A stretch of 13,796 bases of DNA. It comes from Scytonema sp. UIC 10036 (GTDB lineage Bacteria > Cyanobacteriota > Cyanobacteriia > Cyanobacteriales > Nostocaceae). The translations under genes were made by a program, and so were the position numbers. This document shows, piece by piece, positions 1 through 6,581 of the stretch. The stretch covers positions 1 to 13,796 of the forward strand of contig NZ_WJFC01000283.1 in the NCBI RefSeq assembly GCF_009725235.1, given 5' to 3'. The notes under the pieces were generated by a model. That model ran no database searches, was not told the origin of the DNA, and saw nothing but the letters and a program-made list of their open reading frames with translations. Every line of letters starts with the position of its first letter. Positions within the stretch are counted from its first letter, which is position 1.

Positions 1-31
1 GGGTAAAAAATATTTAATACATCAATCATAA

Positions 32-50
32 CTTTTCAAACATCCTCTAA
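32..50. repeat. Inverted copy of a 19-nt motif also at the right window end
   Basis: On the minus strand this reads TTAGAGGATGTTTGAAAAG. The last 19 bases of the window read the same on the plus strand with one mismatch (TTAGAGGATGTTTTAAAAG). The two copies are inverted relative to each other and about 13.7 kb apart. Neither is inside a gene. They resemble a dispersed intergenic repeat; its boundaries cannot be set from two copies, one of which is cut by the window edge. Confidence 0.5.
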
Positions 51-58
51 TAGCAAAT

Positions 59-75
59 GGTGGGCATTGCCCACC
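59..75. repeat. Short palindromic hairpin repeat (GGTGGGC-ATT-GCCCACC)
   Basis: A perfect 7-bp stem (59-65 with 69-75) with a 3-nt loop lies 50 bp beyond the stop codon of the YqaE-like gene. Its sequence with flanks (minus strand TGTAGGTGGGCAATGCCCACC) is close to the left arm of the palindrome at 8183-8235, which suggests one dispersed family. It is followed on the plus strand by TACATTTTTAG, so it could stop plus-strand transcription entering from the left. As a terminator for the minus-strand YqaE gene it lacks a T-tract. Confidence 0.6.
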
Positions 76-126
76 TACATTTTTAGACAATCTTTATTCT
101 AGCAAGAAGAGAGTCATCGATCGCTG

Positions 127-318
127 TTAGTATATTTCTCCCTCTCTATTCAGTTTCTCTTCATACTTAGCAATCACCCAAATTGCATGAATACTACCGG
201 GAAGCCAACCCAAAAGAGTCAATAAAACGTTAATCAACAGTGTTGGACCAATTCCAACTGTAAGAAAAACACCTAAAGGAGGTACTAACAAACCGAGAAG
301 AAAACGAACTAGTTTCAT
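127..318 (-). CDS. Pmp3/YqaE family small membrane protein
   Basis: A 63-residue protein made almost entirely of two membrane segments, about residues 3-20 and 26-49. The PPLGVFL stretch, the LLINVLLTLLGWLPG motif and the following H-A-I-W-V-I run are the diagnostic parts of the Pmp3/YqaE proteolipid family. The charged tail (residues 51-63, KYEEKLNREGEIY) would face the cytoplasm or periplasm. Yeast Pmp3 and plant RCI2 members affect membrane potential and salt or cold tolerance; bacterial roles are poorly defined, so a stress role here is inferred. The full family length is present. No strong ribosome-binding site precedes the ATG. The next minus-strand gene upstream is 141 bp away, so co-transcription is uncertain. 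Confidence 0.9.
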   Translation of the reverse strand: MKLVRFLLGLLVPPLGVFLTVGIGPTLLINVLLTLLGWLPGSIHAIWVIAKYEEKLNREGEIY

Positions 319-459
319 AGGATTCTTACTTGTTATTTAAACTCTTTTACTCACATTTTATTGAAGTTACCGAATAATTAAATCCACCACATGGGCTATC
401 TTAATTCGGTATTCAGTAGAGAATTAATTTTCAACGTCTCTACAAACAGATAGGAAAAT

Positions 460-855
460 TTAGCTTGATGGTAATTCAGCTTTTGTTTTATCTTCACCAC
501 TCTTCAAAGACAGATTTTTTTCAACAAAGTAGTTGTTAATGAAGGTATTAGCAAAAGAAAGAACTACGGGACCTAAAAGAAAAGCAATGATTCCACGAAC
601 GCTGAACCCTGGAACAAAGAATGCGGCTAGAGCAAAACAGATGCCATTCACAACAAGTGAAAATGCGCCCAAGGTTACAAGGTTAAGAGGAAGAGAAAGA
701 GTTGATAGAACTGGCTTAACGGAACCGTTAATTAAACCAATTACTACAGCTGCAATCATAGCAGATGGAAAATTAGCGATGTTAACACCAGGAACAACGA
801 GATCGACAATTAGCAGACTCAAAGCTGTAGCAAGTGCGGTTAGAAATATGCCCAT
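460..855 (-). CDS. Phage holin family (superfamily IV, YvlD-like) membrane protein
   Basis: A 131-residue integral membrane protein with about four hydrophobic helices (approximate residues 3-22, 30-47, 56-80 and 86-108) and a short charged tail rich in Lys and Glu. The pattern of a first helix, then INGSVKPVL, SLPLNLVTLGAFSLVVNG and GF.VRGI matches the family called phage holin family 4_2 or YvlD. Despite the name, these are common chromosomal genes in cyanobacteria and Firmicutes, and nothing phage-like surrounds this one. The real function is unknown; YvlD-type genes are often linked to envelope stress, which is family knowledge rather than something visible here. The ATG at 855 follows a GAGGT about 11 bases upstream. 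A small AAAACT/AGTTTT palindrome (871-884) lies just before it. Confidence 0.88.
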   Translation of the reverse strand: MGIFLTALATALSLLIVDLVVPGVNIANFPSAMIAAVVIGLINGSVKPVLSTLSLPLNLVTLGAFSLVVNGICFALAAFFVPGFSVRGIIAFLLGPVVLSFANTFINNYFVEKNLSLKSGEDKTKAELPSS

Positions 856-1084
856 AATCGGTTGTACCTCAAAACTAGAGTTTTAATGTCCTATTACCAT
901 CTTTAATCGGCGGGTTATGCTTCAACATCTCTAGTAAGGCAGATTTGAGTTATACCGTTTGGATGGGGTTTAATACAATTTAGGCAGAGATTGTAGAAAA
1001 AAGTTAACATTTTGAAAGTAAATCTTTCTAAAGAAAATCTTAACAATCAAGATGAAAGAAGCAATACACGCCCTGACACCTTAA

Positions 1085-1426
1085 TTACTCCAGAGGTTCT
1101 GTAATGTTTTTGAAGTAAAGAGACGATTTATACAAAACTTCTTCTTGATGAGTTTCTAAAGTACAATCCGATAAGGGATACGCAACACAAGTAATAGTGT
1201 AACCGCTCTCTATTTCATTGGGACGCAAAAACTTCTGCTCGCTTTGATCGACTTCTCCAATGACAAGCTTAGCAACGCAAGCGGAACATTCTCCCTGTTT
1301 GCATCCAGATGGTAAGCGAATACCCGCGTCTTCTGCGATATCCAGAATATATTGGTCATCCGGTACTTCAATAATACGATCCAATCCAAGATCGGAATTC
1401 ATAAGTCGAACTTTATAAACTGTCAT
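1085..1426 (-). CDS. Plant-type [2Fe-2S] ferredoxin
   Basis: A 113-residue soluble protein with the classic chloroplast-type cluster spacing C-x4-C-x2-C-x29-C: Cys42, Cys47, Cys50 and Cys80. It would carry one electron from photosystem I or NAD(P)H to a partner enzyme in the cytoplasm. The loop around the cluster reads SGCKQGECSAC instead of the CRAGACSTC of photosynthetic PetF, and the C-terminus is about 15 residues longer. It is therefore one of the divergent paralogues rather than the main photosynthetic ferredoxin; no symbol is given because the paralogue cannot be fixed by eye. The start lies 27 bp after the stop of the hydrolase gene on the same strand, and no Shine-Dalgarno sequence is visible, so it may be read from the hydrolase transcript. 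No clear terminator was found below 1085. Confidence 0.92.
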   Translation of the reverse strand: MTVYKVRLMNSDLGLDRIIEVPDDQYILDIAEDAGIRLPSGCKQGECSACVAKLVIGEVDQSEQKFLRPNEIESGYTITCVAYPLSDCTLETHQEEVLYKSSLYFKNITEPLE

Positions 1427-1453
1427 CTACTGTTTTTGATACTAAATTAATGT

Positions 1454-3121
1454 TCACAGCGTATTTTGATAAAGATGTGGTGCAAGAATGACTTGAATCT
1501 GTTTGTTATGACACTCTTGAGAGAAAGCGCGGATTTGCTCTTCCCCCCGCTCTTGCGTTAACAAAGAATTTAGAAATCCCTGAAATCCCAAAAAGGCTAG
1601 TGTGTAAATAGCCTGCTGGCTAAACTCGCCCTGAAAGTAACCACTGTGGGTATCAACCCCTTTAGAAGATTCATTCTTGCTAGCTTTACTAGTAAATGCA
1701 AATGTTAGAGAAACATAATCCCAAAAGTTTATAGCTGGTTTTTGTATAGCCAAACTAACAATTCCTATATCCTGACTCTTATCATTTTTATAATCCGTAC
1801 AATCAAAGTAAGTGAATAAATCCGCAGGCTGTAACTCAGTTTCTAAAAACTTCCTCATTTCTTCAAGTTTTCTATGTTCCCTATTTGAAGAGCGGATTTC
1901 TAGATACTTATAGGGGCGATCGCACGTATAACGATCGGCATTATCTTCTCGAACTAAATTAACAATTCCATATTTAGGGGTGTAACCAACTTTATCATTT
2001 TGGTTAGTGAAATGGCTCACTGTTACATTACCAAGCCTGTAACCACTAATACGGGTTTTAGCTGGAAAACTAAAATAATTTGCTGCTGTAGAGGTAACTC
2101 TCAAAGCTAGATCGCCCTCGTTACAAAAGATATAAGCTTCCTGACAGCGCCGCAAGGAAGAACGTAAAAAATTAGCTCGTCCCGGTAAAATCGTTTCCAC
2201 AGGAATATCAGGTGCAACTAAAACAAGTTGTCCCAAGCAAAATACATTACCAATATTTGAAGAAGGTATTTTGTTGATAGATTGAACGTCAAAAATATCA
2301 GAAAGAATGCGAATGACATGAGTGACTACAAAGCACCCCATGCTATGACCAATGAATGATAATTTAATTCGCTTGTCTTTTACTTCCCTATGTACGGTAA
2401 AATCAATCTGTCTTAACAACTCTACTAAGTCTATAATTCCATAGTTACTAGCTCTATAAACATCACGAAAATAAGCACTTATTCTCAAAAGAATAAGTGT
2501 AATCATAGCGGAAGTTGCAATTCCAGACGGAATTAATAAAGCTGTAAAGAAATGAACAATACCGGACGGTAATGGATTGAAAAATAGGAAAATGAGTGTA
2601 GTTACTATGCTAATTACTAGTCCAATACTTAAGATACCTGCTAGTAAAATTGGTAGAGCATTAAGTGCATAGCCGAGCTTTTCTTGAAAGGTACCTGACT
2701 GGTCTTTTTTAATGGGATTTTCAGATGGCCATCTGTATCCTATAAAAAGATATTTATTTTTTTGTTCAATATTTCTATTAACGTAATCATAAATCTTTTT
2801 ACATCCCTTCTCCGTATCATAAGGGGTAGAACTGTAACCATGAATATTTATGACAATTTCTGGTTCGTGGCTTTCTATTAAATATCTTGCAATCTTGTCA
2901 ATTATTCCTTTAGTTGAAGTTTCATCTTGCTCGGCGCTCGGAATAAAAAATTGTGGGTTAGTAGGTTTTTGTAAATGTTCTATATAATTTTCTTGTTCGA
3001 CATTGAGCGTTGCAGTACTGACGACTAAATAACCAGGTACTGTTGCCGATTTATTTTCTTTAAACTCGTAAATTTTATACTGTTCAGCATCTAGAAGACT
3101 AGCATTAGTATGAAAGTTCAT
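1454..3121 (-). CDS. Membrane-anchored alpha/beta hydrolase
   Basis: A 555-residue protein with a serine-hydrolase core. Visible elements in order: strand plus oxyanion motif VINIHGYSS (about 90-98); two long hydrophobic segments (about 153-182 and 187-214); the nucleophile elbow SFIGHSMG with Ser260; VLVAPDI with a candidate catalytic Asp305; and DTHSGYF with a candidate catalytic His492 (Asp490 is an alternative acid). The overall pattern recalls the DUF900-type hydrolases. The substrate is unknown; lipase or esterase activity at the membrane is only a guess. The odd feature is the membrane hairpin inserted between the oxyanion strand and the nucleophile elbow, which would hold the active site against the membrane face. 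The ATG at 3121 is supported by AAGGAG (3132-3137) ten bases upstream. It contains one HIP1 octamer (1916-1923). The ferredoxin gene follows 27 bp downstream. Confidence 0.82.
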   Translation of the reverse strand: MNFHTNASLLDAEQYKIYEFKENKSATVPGYLVVSTATLNVEQENYIEHLQKPTNPQFFIPSAEQDETSTKGIIDKIARYLIESHEPEIVINIHGYSSTPYDTEKGCKKIYDYVNRNIEQKNKYLFIGYRWPSENPIKKDQSGTFQEKLGYALNALPILLAGILSIGLVISIVTTLIFLFFNPLPSGIVHFFTALLIPSGIATSAMITLILLRISAYFRDVYRASNYGIIDLVELLRQIDFTVHREVKDKRIKLSFIGHSMGCFVVTHVIRILSDIFDVQSINKIPSSNIGNVFCLGQLVLVAPDIPVETILPGRANFLRSSLRRCQEAYIFCNEGDLALRVTSTAANYFSFPAKTRISGYRLGNVTVSHFTNQNDKVGYTPKYGIVNLVREDNADRYTCDRPYKYLEIRSSNREHRKLEEMRKFLETELQPADLFTYFDCTDYKNDKSQDIGIVSLAIQKPAINFWDYVSLTFAFTSKASKNESSKGVDTHSGYFQGEFSQQAIYTLAFLGFQGFLNSLLTQERGEEQIRAFSQECHNKQIQVILAPHLYQNTL

Positions 3122-3131
3122 AAAGGTTGTA

Positions 3132-3137
3132 CTCCTT
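3132..3137 (-). promoter_or_regulatory. Ribosome-binding site of the alpha/beta hydrolase gene
   Basis: AAGGAG on the minus strand, ten bases before the ATG at 3121. It is one of the strongest Shine-Dalgarno sequences in the window and fixes the start of the hydrolase. Confidence 0.6.
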
Positions 3138-3149
3138 AAGAGGTCATTT

Positions 3150-3200
3150 ATAAAGTAAATCTTAAATCGCCAAATGCATTTTTCTTAATGTTTACTTTAT
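3150..3200. promoter_or_regulatory. Perfect 10-bp inverted repeat upstream of the hydrolase
   Basis: ATAAAGTAAA at 3150-3159 is matched exactly by its complement TTTACTTTAT at 3191-3200, with 31 bases between. It sits 28 bp upstream of the hydrolase ATG, in its likely 5' leader or promoter. It could be a leader hairpin or a split operator. The stem is AT-rich, so chance is not excluded, and no family is recognised. Confidence 0.35.
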
Positions 3201-3352
3201 AGATCATCTCTAAGCCCTCAAATTCATGTAACAAAATTAAAAGCTATGTAACAAAGTCATTTAATTCTTTAAATTATTTAATGATATTATTGTAGATGCA
3301 GTCTATATTCGCTATACAGCTATCCTAAATCATTCGTAAGCAATTTATAACC

Positions 3353-3406
3353 GAGTGGGCGAATAAAATTCGCTACTATACAAACAAAGTCCACCTATGT
3401 AGACTT
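3353..3406. repeat. Double-hairpin interspersed element
   Basis: Two adjacent hairpins: GCGAAT/ATTCGC (3359-3364 with 3368-3373, 3-nt loop) and AAGTCCAC/GTAGACTT (3387-3394 with 3399-3406, one C-A mismatch, 4-nt loop), joined by a CTATACAAACA-type linker. From memory this arrangement resembles an intergenic repeat frequent in filamentous cyanobacteria, here with a decayed second stem. It is the main recognisable content of the 348-bp gap between the hydrolase and the 168-aa gene, together with the inverted repeat at 3150-3200 and the heptamer array at 3435-3469. The rest of the gap is AT-rich with nothing recognised. Confidence 0.5.
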
Positions 3407-3434
3407 ATCGGTAAAAGATGACCAGCTAACCGCC

Positions 3435-3469
3435 TACTGGTCACTGGTCACCGATCGCTGGTCAGGTGC
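3435..3469. repeat. Degenerate heptamer array abutting the stop codon of the 168-aa gene
   Basis: Five heptamers in register: TACTGGT, CACTGGT, CACCGAT, CGCTGGT and CAGGTGC. The last unit ends exactly one base before the stop codon (TTA on the plus strand at 3470-3472). The CACTGGT unit is the same as in the array after glgA (6582-6679). GACCAGC near 3421 can pair with GCTGGTC near 3457, so the transcript end could fold. Confidence 0.55.
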
Positions 3470-3976
3470 TTACTGAAAGACTTTAGAAAATCGGAAGCGA
3501 TCGGCACGAATTTTACGACCACTTTGCCAAACTTCGACTCCATCAGGATTGACAATATACGAATAGCTACCGTTATTTGCGCGATATTTAGATTTGCCCA
3601 CAACTTTAGCAGGTAGTTTTACAGGTTTACTTGGGTCTTTCTTTGATTTCCCTACATATAATATTTGATTGTTTTCCTTGTACACTTTGACAATAAAGTT
3701 AACGGTCTCACCTTCAAGAATTGTAGTAATAGTGTATCGATTTTTAGCTGTTGAGGTAGCAGCAGGTTTCTTTTGTAATGGTGAACTCGGTTGTGTCTTA
3801 GGTTGTGTCTTAGAGTATGGTGAAACAAAGTCAATAGTGAAAGCCGTTTGAGAACTTTTAAGAGAACCTTGTGCTGTTTGCGATAAAACGTGGTTACTTG
3901 TACCGAACAGAGTGGCAGAAGTCATAAGTACTATCAAACCACAATTGTATGCTCGCAAACTTATCACTTTTTGCAT
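3470..3976 (-). CDS. Exported protein with the domain shared with the M23 peptidase
   Basis: A 168-residue protein of unknown function. Residues 1-33 form a signal peptide (MQKVIS..., hydrophobic 11-27, likely cut near VLSQ-T). Residues 50-80 are a Lys/Pro/Ser/Thr/Gln linker with a KTQPKTQP tandem repeat that comes from a 12-nt DNA duplication near 3789-3812. Residues about 82-168 form a compact domain containing LEGET, V.KVY, DP..P.K.PA, YRANNGSYSY and VNPDGVEVWQ. The same domain is the C-terminus of the M23 peptidase at 5109-6140, with roughly half of about 70 aligned residues identical by eye. The chosen ATG at 3976 follows GGGAGAGGA by five bases; an upstream ATG at 4012 would add 12 residues before the signal peptide and lacks such a site. 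The domain probably acts in the periplasm or envelope; its ligand is unknown. Confidence 0.8.
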   Translation of the reverse strand: MQKVISLRAYNCGLIVLMTSATLFGTSNHVLSQTAQGSLKSSQTAFTIDFVSPYSKTQPKTQPSSPLQKKPAATSTAKNRYTITTILEGETVNFIVKVYKENNQILYVGKSKKDPSKPVKLPAKVVGKSKYRANNGSYSYIVNPDGVEVWQSGRKIRADRFRFSKVFQ

Positions 3977-4021
3977 AAATTTCCTCTCCCTAACAAAGAT
4001 GGTTCCAAACATCCGTGGTTA

Positions 4022-4050
4022 ATTGCTCTTACAGTGTTATAATGACAACA
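4022..4050 (-). promoter_or_regulatory. Conserved leader element upstream of the 168-aa gene
   Basis: On the plus strand ATTGCTCTTACAGTGTTA is followed by TAATGACAACA. Nearly the same block (ATTGCTGTTACAGTGTTA, then CGACAACA) lies at 6186-6212, at a comparable distance upstream of the paralogous M23 peptidase gene. A GAACCAT-type block closer to each start is also shared. The core TTACAGTGTTA is a near-palindrome. Shared promoter, operator or leftover duplication are all possible. Confidence 0.45.
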
Positions 4051-4112
4051 TCAGGAGAGCTAATGTATAATCTATTGCAACACAAAAACAAAGGCAAGAG
4101 AGAATCAACACA

Positions 4113-4151
4113 AAAATACCCTGCCTTTCCACAATATATATAAGACAGGGT
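4113..4151 (-). terminator. Intrinsic terminator of the SH3-domain gene
   Basis: A 9-bp stem (4118-4126 with 4143-4151, one mismatch at the C/A position) with a 16-nt AT-rich loop. Read on the minus strand it is followed by ATTTTTG. It lies about 57 bp beyond the stop codon of the SH3b gene. In the other direction it is followed by GTGTTTTA, a weaker tract. Confidence 0.6.
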
Positions 4152-4207
4152 GTTTTAGGATTTGTTAATTCAGTTGATATGGATTTTTAAGTGACAACGA
4201 GAGAGCA

Positions 4208-4894
4208 TTAATACCCACTGTTGTATCTGCTGTAACCGTTGTAGTAGCGGCGACTATTGTTTGTGTGGTAGCCATTGTAATAGCGGCGACCACCTGTAGA
4301 GTAGTAGCCATTCCGGTATGGTCTGTACACGTATACAGTACGATATACAGGACGGTATACTACACGAGCGGATCTATATCTTCCACCGTAACCGTAGGAA
4401 GCTCTTCTGTGGTGGTATCTTCCACCTGTACCGTAGCAGTAGCAGTTTCTGTTATATCTACCACCAACACCATAGCCGGGACGAGTTCCATAACCGGGTG
4501 TTGTGCTAATCCATCTAGAAGAAACCCAATTACCAGTGCTTAACTGAACAAATCCGTTTCTGGATCTTACAGCTCGGGCGAGAGCCGCACCATTTCTGAC
4601 ACTACCAACGACAGGATAGTCATAGCTAGGGCCGGAGCGAACATTGAGATTGCCACCGTTGGTGTTTACATAGTACTGGTAATAACGACCAGAGTAAGCA
4701 GCTGAAGCTGGCTGAACTTGACCCAGGATTGCAAACAATGTACCAATGGTACCCAGGCTAGCAAGAGTTAACCAAGTAGATTTGAATTGTCTGTTCCAAC
4801 GGAATTGGAATTGAAATTCAGGAAGATCGTATTCAGCATCTTCTGTCGCCTCTGCATAGGTACTATCCAGCAGAGAGTAAGCAAGATATTCCAC
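4208..4894 (-). CDS. SH3b-domain exported protein with Tyr/Gly/Arg-rich tail
   Basis: A 228-residue protein. Residues 1-38 are a polar leader (start MEYLAYS, with EYDLPEF), which I recall from other cyanobacterial SH3 proteins. A hydrophobic segment (about 40-60) ends in QPASAA, a probable signal-peptidase site. A bacterial SH3 domain (about 75-131) carries the signatures NLNVRSGPS, VVGSVRNGA and WVSSRWIS; such domains usually bind peptidoglycan or other envelope partners. The tail (about 132-228) is low-complexity, with about a quarter of residues Tyr in RYYNGY, RPVYRTVYVYRPY and GGRY units, plus two Cys. The start is GTG, chosen because AAGAAGGAG lies six bases upstream and no ATG gives the family N-terminus. 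It is single-gene by layout, with its own terminator, between two genes for exported proteins that share another domain. Confidence 0.87.
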   Translation of the reverse strand: MEYLAYSLLDSTYAEATEDAEYDLPEFQFQFRWNRQFKSTWLTLASLGTIGTLFAILGQVQPASAAYSGRYYQYYVNTNGGNLNVRSGPSYDYPVVGSVRNGAALARAVRSRNGFVQLSTGNWVSSRWISTTPGYGTRPGYGVGGRYNRNCYCYGTGGRYHHRRASYGYGGRYRSARVVYRPVYRTVYVYRPYRNGYYSTGGRRYYNGYHTNNSRRYYNGYSRYNSGY

Positions 4895-4900
4895 AAAAAT

Positions 4901-4909
4901 CTCCTTCTT
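4901..4909 (-). promoter_or_regulatory. Strong ribosome-binding site deciding a GTG start
   Basis: AAGAAGGAG on the minus strand, six bases before the GTG at 4894-4892. This decides the start of the SH3b gene: the encoded MEYLAYS N-terminus begins at GTG, not ATG. Confidence 0.65.
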
Positions 4910-5108
4910 TAAAAAGTATGCTAGATGTAGAGATTTGCCTTGCCCGTTTCCGTGTTAATTCTGAGTATCTCCGATTGTACTCATGTAATAGTATAGGGCT
5001 TAATGTAGAAATTTTTACTTAGAAATTGAAAAAAAAAATTAATATTTGTCACGAAACTCTAAGAACCTTAAGGAAGAGGTAGGGGGTAACAGTGTCCCAA
5101 TTTTTTCT

Positions 5109-6140
5109 TCAACCTCCAGAAACATTTTGTCTGTCAAATCTGTCAGAACGGATAGGATAAGGGTTGCCATCCTGCCAAACTTCAACCCTTTGAGGGTTGA
5201 CGCGATACCAAAAACTACCATTATTTGCTTGATAGGTTTGTCTGCCAATGCGCTCAGCTGGTATTTTAATGGGGCTACCTGGGTCTTCTTTCTTTTGTCC
5301 AATGTAGTAAAACTGTCCGTCCTCGTAACACACCTTGACATGAACGCTGCCTGTTTCTCCTTCAAGCACTGTCTTCCCACTGCATTCAGCATTAACGGGT
5401 TCAGGAGGTTCAGCATCAAAATTTTCAGCAGAATAAACTGGTACAGGAGAATCGCCTGGTACAGACATTGATTGTGAAGGTGAGACGTGCTGTCTTTCCA
5501 TGAATGGTGGCATTGCACGAGCAGAGTTATCATGTCTTCTACCATAAGGAGAAGATGTTGCTATTCTTTGCGGCGGTATCCTTCCAGCTATTAAAGATGG
5601 TAAAAAACGCATGGGATCGACAGCACGAGGACCGTTGGGATAAATTTCAAAGTGCAGGTGAGGTCCACTACTATTGCCCGTAGATCCCATCTTGGCAATC
5701 ATCTGACCTTGATTGACTCTTTGTCCCGTGCGGACTAACACTTGTTGGTTATGACCGTAAACTGTGACGCGACCATCAGGATGTCGAATATTAACTGCAT
5801 TGCCAAGTCCCGTGTCCTCCCAGCCTGCCCGTAGCACTACACCGCCTGCTGCTGCAAAAATGGGAGTTCCAAACGGTCCTGCAATATCAATGCCTTCATG
5901 CTGCCGTTTGCGAAAACCTTGAGAAATGACTCCTTGAGCGGGCCAAATCATCCCAGAAGAAATGGAGTTTGGAGAGACAGAGTCTGGAGAAACAGAATTG
6001 GGGGGAACAGAATTTTCTGGAATCCCGAACTCTTGAATTTCCTCTGTATGAACACGATTATTTGTACCTAGCAGAACCATAAAGGATAATAGTCCAACTA
6101 AGCCACAACCACAAACACGAGACACAGTTAAGTTTTTCAT
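5109..6140 (-). CDS. M23 (LytM-type) metallopeptidase with extra C-terminal domain
   Basis: A 343-residue exported peptidoglycan hydrolase of the LytM/M23 family. Residues 1-32 are a signal peptide similar to that of the 168-aa protein (both contain CGL..L and GT.N.V). Residues 42-60 are a linker of four NSVxP-like pentads. The catalytic domain (about 65-180) has every zinc and catalytic ligand expected: His81 and Asp85 in HEGIDIAG, His130 in YGH, His161 and His163 in HLHFEIYPNG. Residues about 185-250 are a Pro/Ser-rich spacer. Residues about 255-337 are the domain shared with the gene at 3470-3976. The peptidase would cut peptide cross-links in the cell wall; the C-terminal domain may target it, which is inference. 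The ATG at 6140 has GTGGAAG five bases upstream. It is probably transcribed alone. Confidence 0.92.
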   Translation of the reverse strand: MKNLTVSRVCGCGLVGLLSFMVLLGTNNRVHTEEIQEFGIPENSVPPNSVSPDSVSPNSISSGMIWPAQGVISQGFRKRQHEGIDIAGPFGTPIFAAAGGVVLRAGWEDTGLGNAVNIRHPDGRVTVYGHNQQVLVRTGQRVNQGQMIAKMGSTGNSSGPHLHFEIYPNGPRAVDPMRFLPSLIAGRIPPQRIATSSPYGRRHDNSARAMPPFMERQHVSPSQSMSVPGDSPVPVYSAENFDAEPPEPVNAECSGKTVLEGETGSVHVKVCYEDGQFYYIGQKKEDPGSPIKIPAERIGRQTYQANNGSFWYRVNPQRVEVWQDGNPYPIRSDRFDRQNVSGG

Positions 6141-6185
6141 TAGCTTCCACCCCGGAGGAAAAATGGTTCAGAGTGTTTTTTGAGG

Positions 6186-6212
6186 ATTGCTGTTACAGTG
6201 TTACGACAACAA
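6186..6212 (-). promoter_or_regulatory. Conserved leader element upstream of the M23 peptidase gene
   Basis: ATTGCTGTTACAGTGTTA plus CGACAACA on the plus strand, matching the block at 4022-4050 upstream of the paralogous 168-aa gene. It lies about 46 bp before the peptidase ATG. See the entry at 4022 for the comparison. Confidence 0.45.
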
Positions 6213-6494
6213 CGTTGACTCAGTCATCTGAATAAATTTGTAAGTCCGTTGTTCTCTTAATATTGGCTACCACTATAGATTTACGGAGAAGGAATGTCTT
6301 GCCAAAATACCAAGTGGAAAAAATAAGTTTTTGTTTCTTAATTAATGACAGGTAACAGAATGCACTTTGATATTGTTCCCAAGTAGAACCCTAATGTTTA
6401 CAGAAAATTTAATTTAGGGCAACATTTCCTTCATCAATTCTGATTTTGGAAGTCAGAAAGGCTTATCTGTATTGGTTTGTATTGTTAATAGTCA

Positions 6495-6521
6495 TAGGGA
6501 CACAACATTGTTGTATCCCTA
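6495..6521. repeat. 27-nt near-perfect palindrome in the glgA-M23 gap
   Basis: Arms TAGGGACACAACA (6495-6507) and TGTTGTATCCCTA (6509-6521) pair at 12 of 13 positions around a single central T. It lies in the 440-bp region between the M23 peptidase start and the glgA 3' array. It may be a dispersed palindrome or a stabilising hairpin in the glgA 3' tail; there is no T-tract on either side. The remainder of this gap is AT-rich and holds no credible ORF. Confidence 0.5.
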
Positions 6522-6581
6522 CGTAATGAAATGTTTGGCAATTAAAGTATTTTTACTGTATCTTTATCCTCCTTAAATAGT

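Noticed and set aside
460..855. 'Phage holin' gene as a sign of a prophage
   Set aside because: The family is widespread in bacterial chromosomes, and no integrase, structural or lysis gene accompanies it.
533..886. Plus-strand ORF of 117 codons opposite the holin-like gene
   Set aside because: It is the antisense shadow of the four-helix membrane protein; its residues are basic and low in structure, with no family pattern.
3977..4012. Longer start for the 168-aa exported protein
   Set aside because: It puts 12 extra residues ahead of a signal peptide, and the strong GGGAGAGGA site serves the ATG at 3976.
5029..5108. Intrinsic terminator after the M23 peptidase gene
   Set aside because: There is a run of ten T on the minus strand (5029-5038), but no convincing stable stem directly before it; left unannotated.
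5039..5545. Minus-strand ORF of 168 codons over the 3' half of the peptidase gene
   Set aside because: It lies in another frame of a gene with intact catalytic and C-terminal domains; the translation has no domain pattern.
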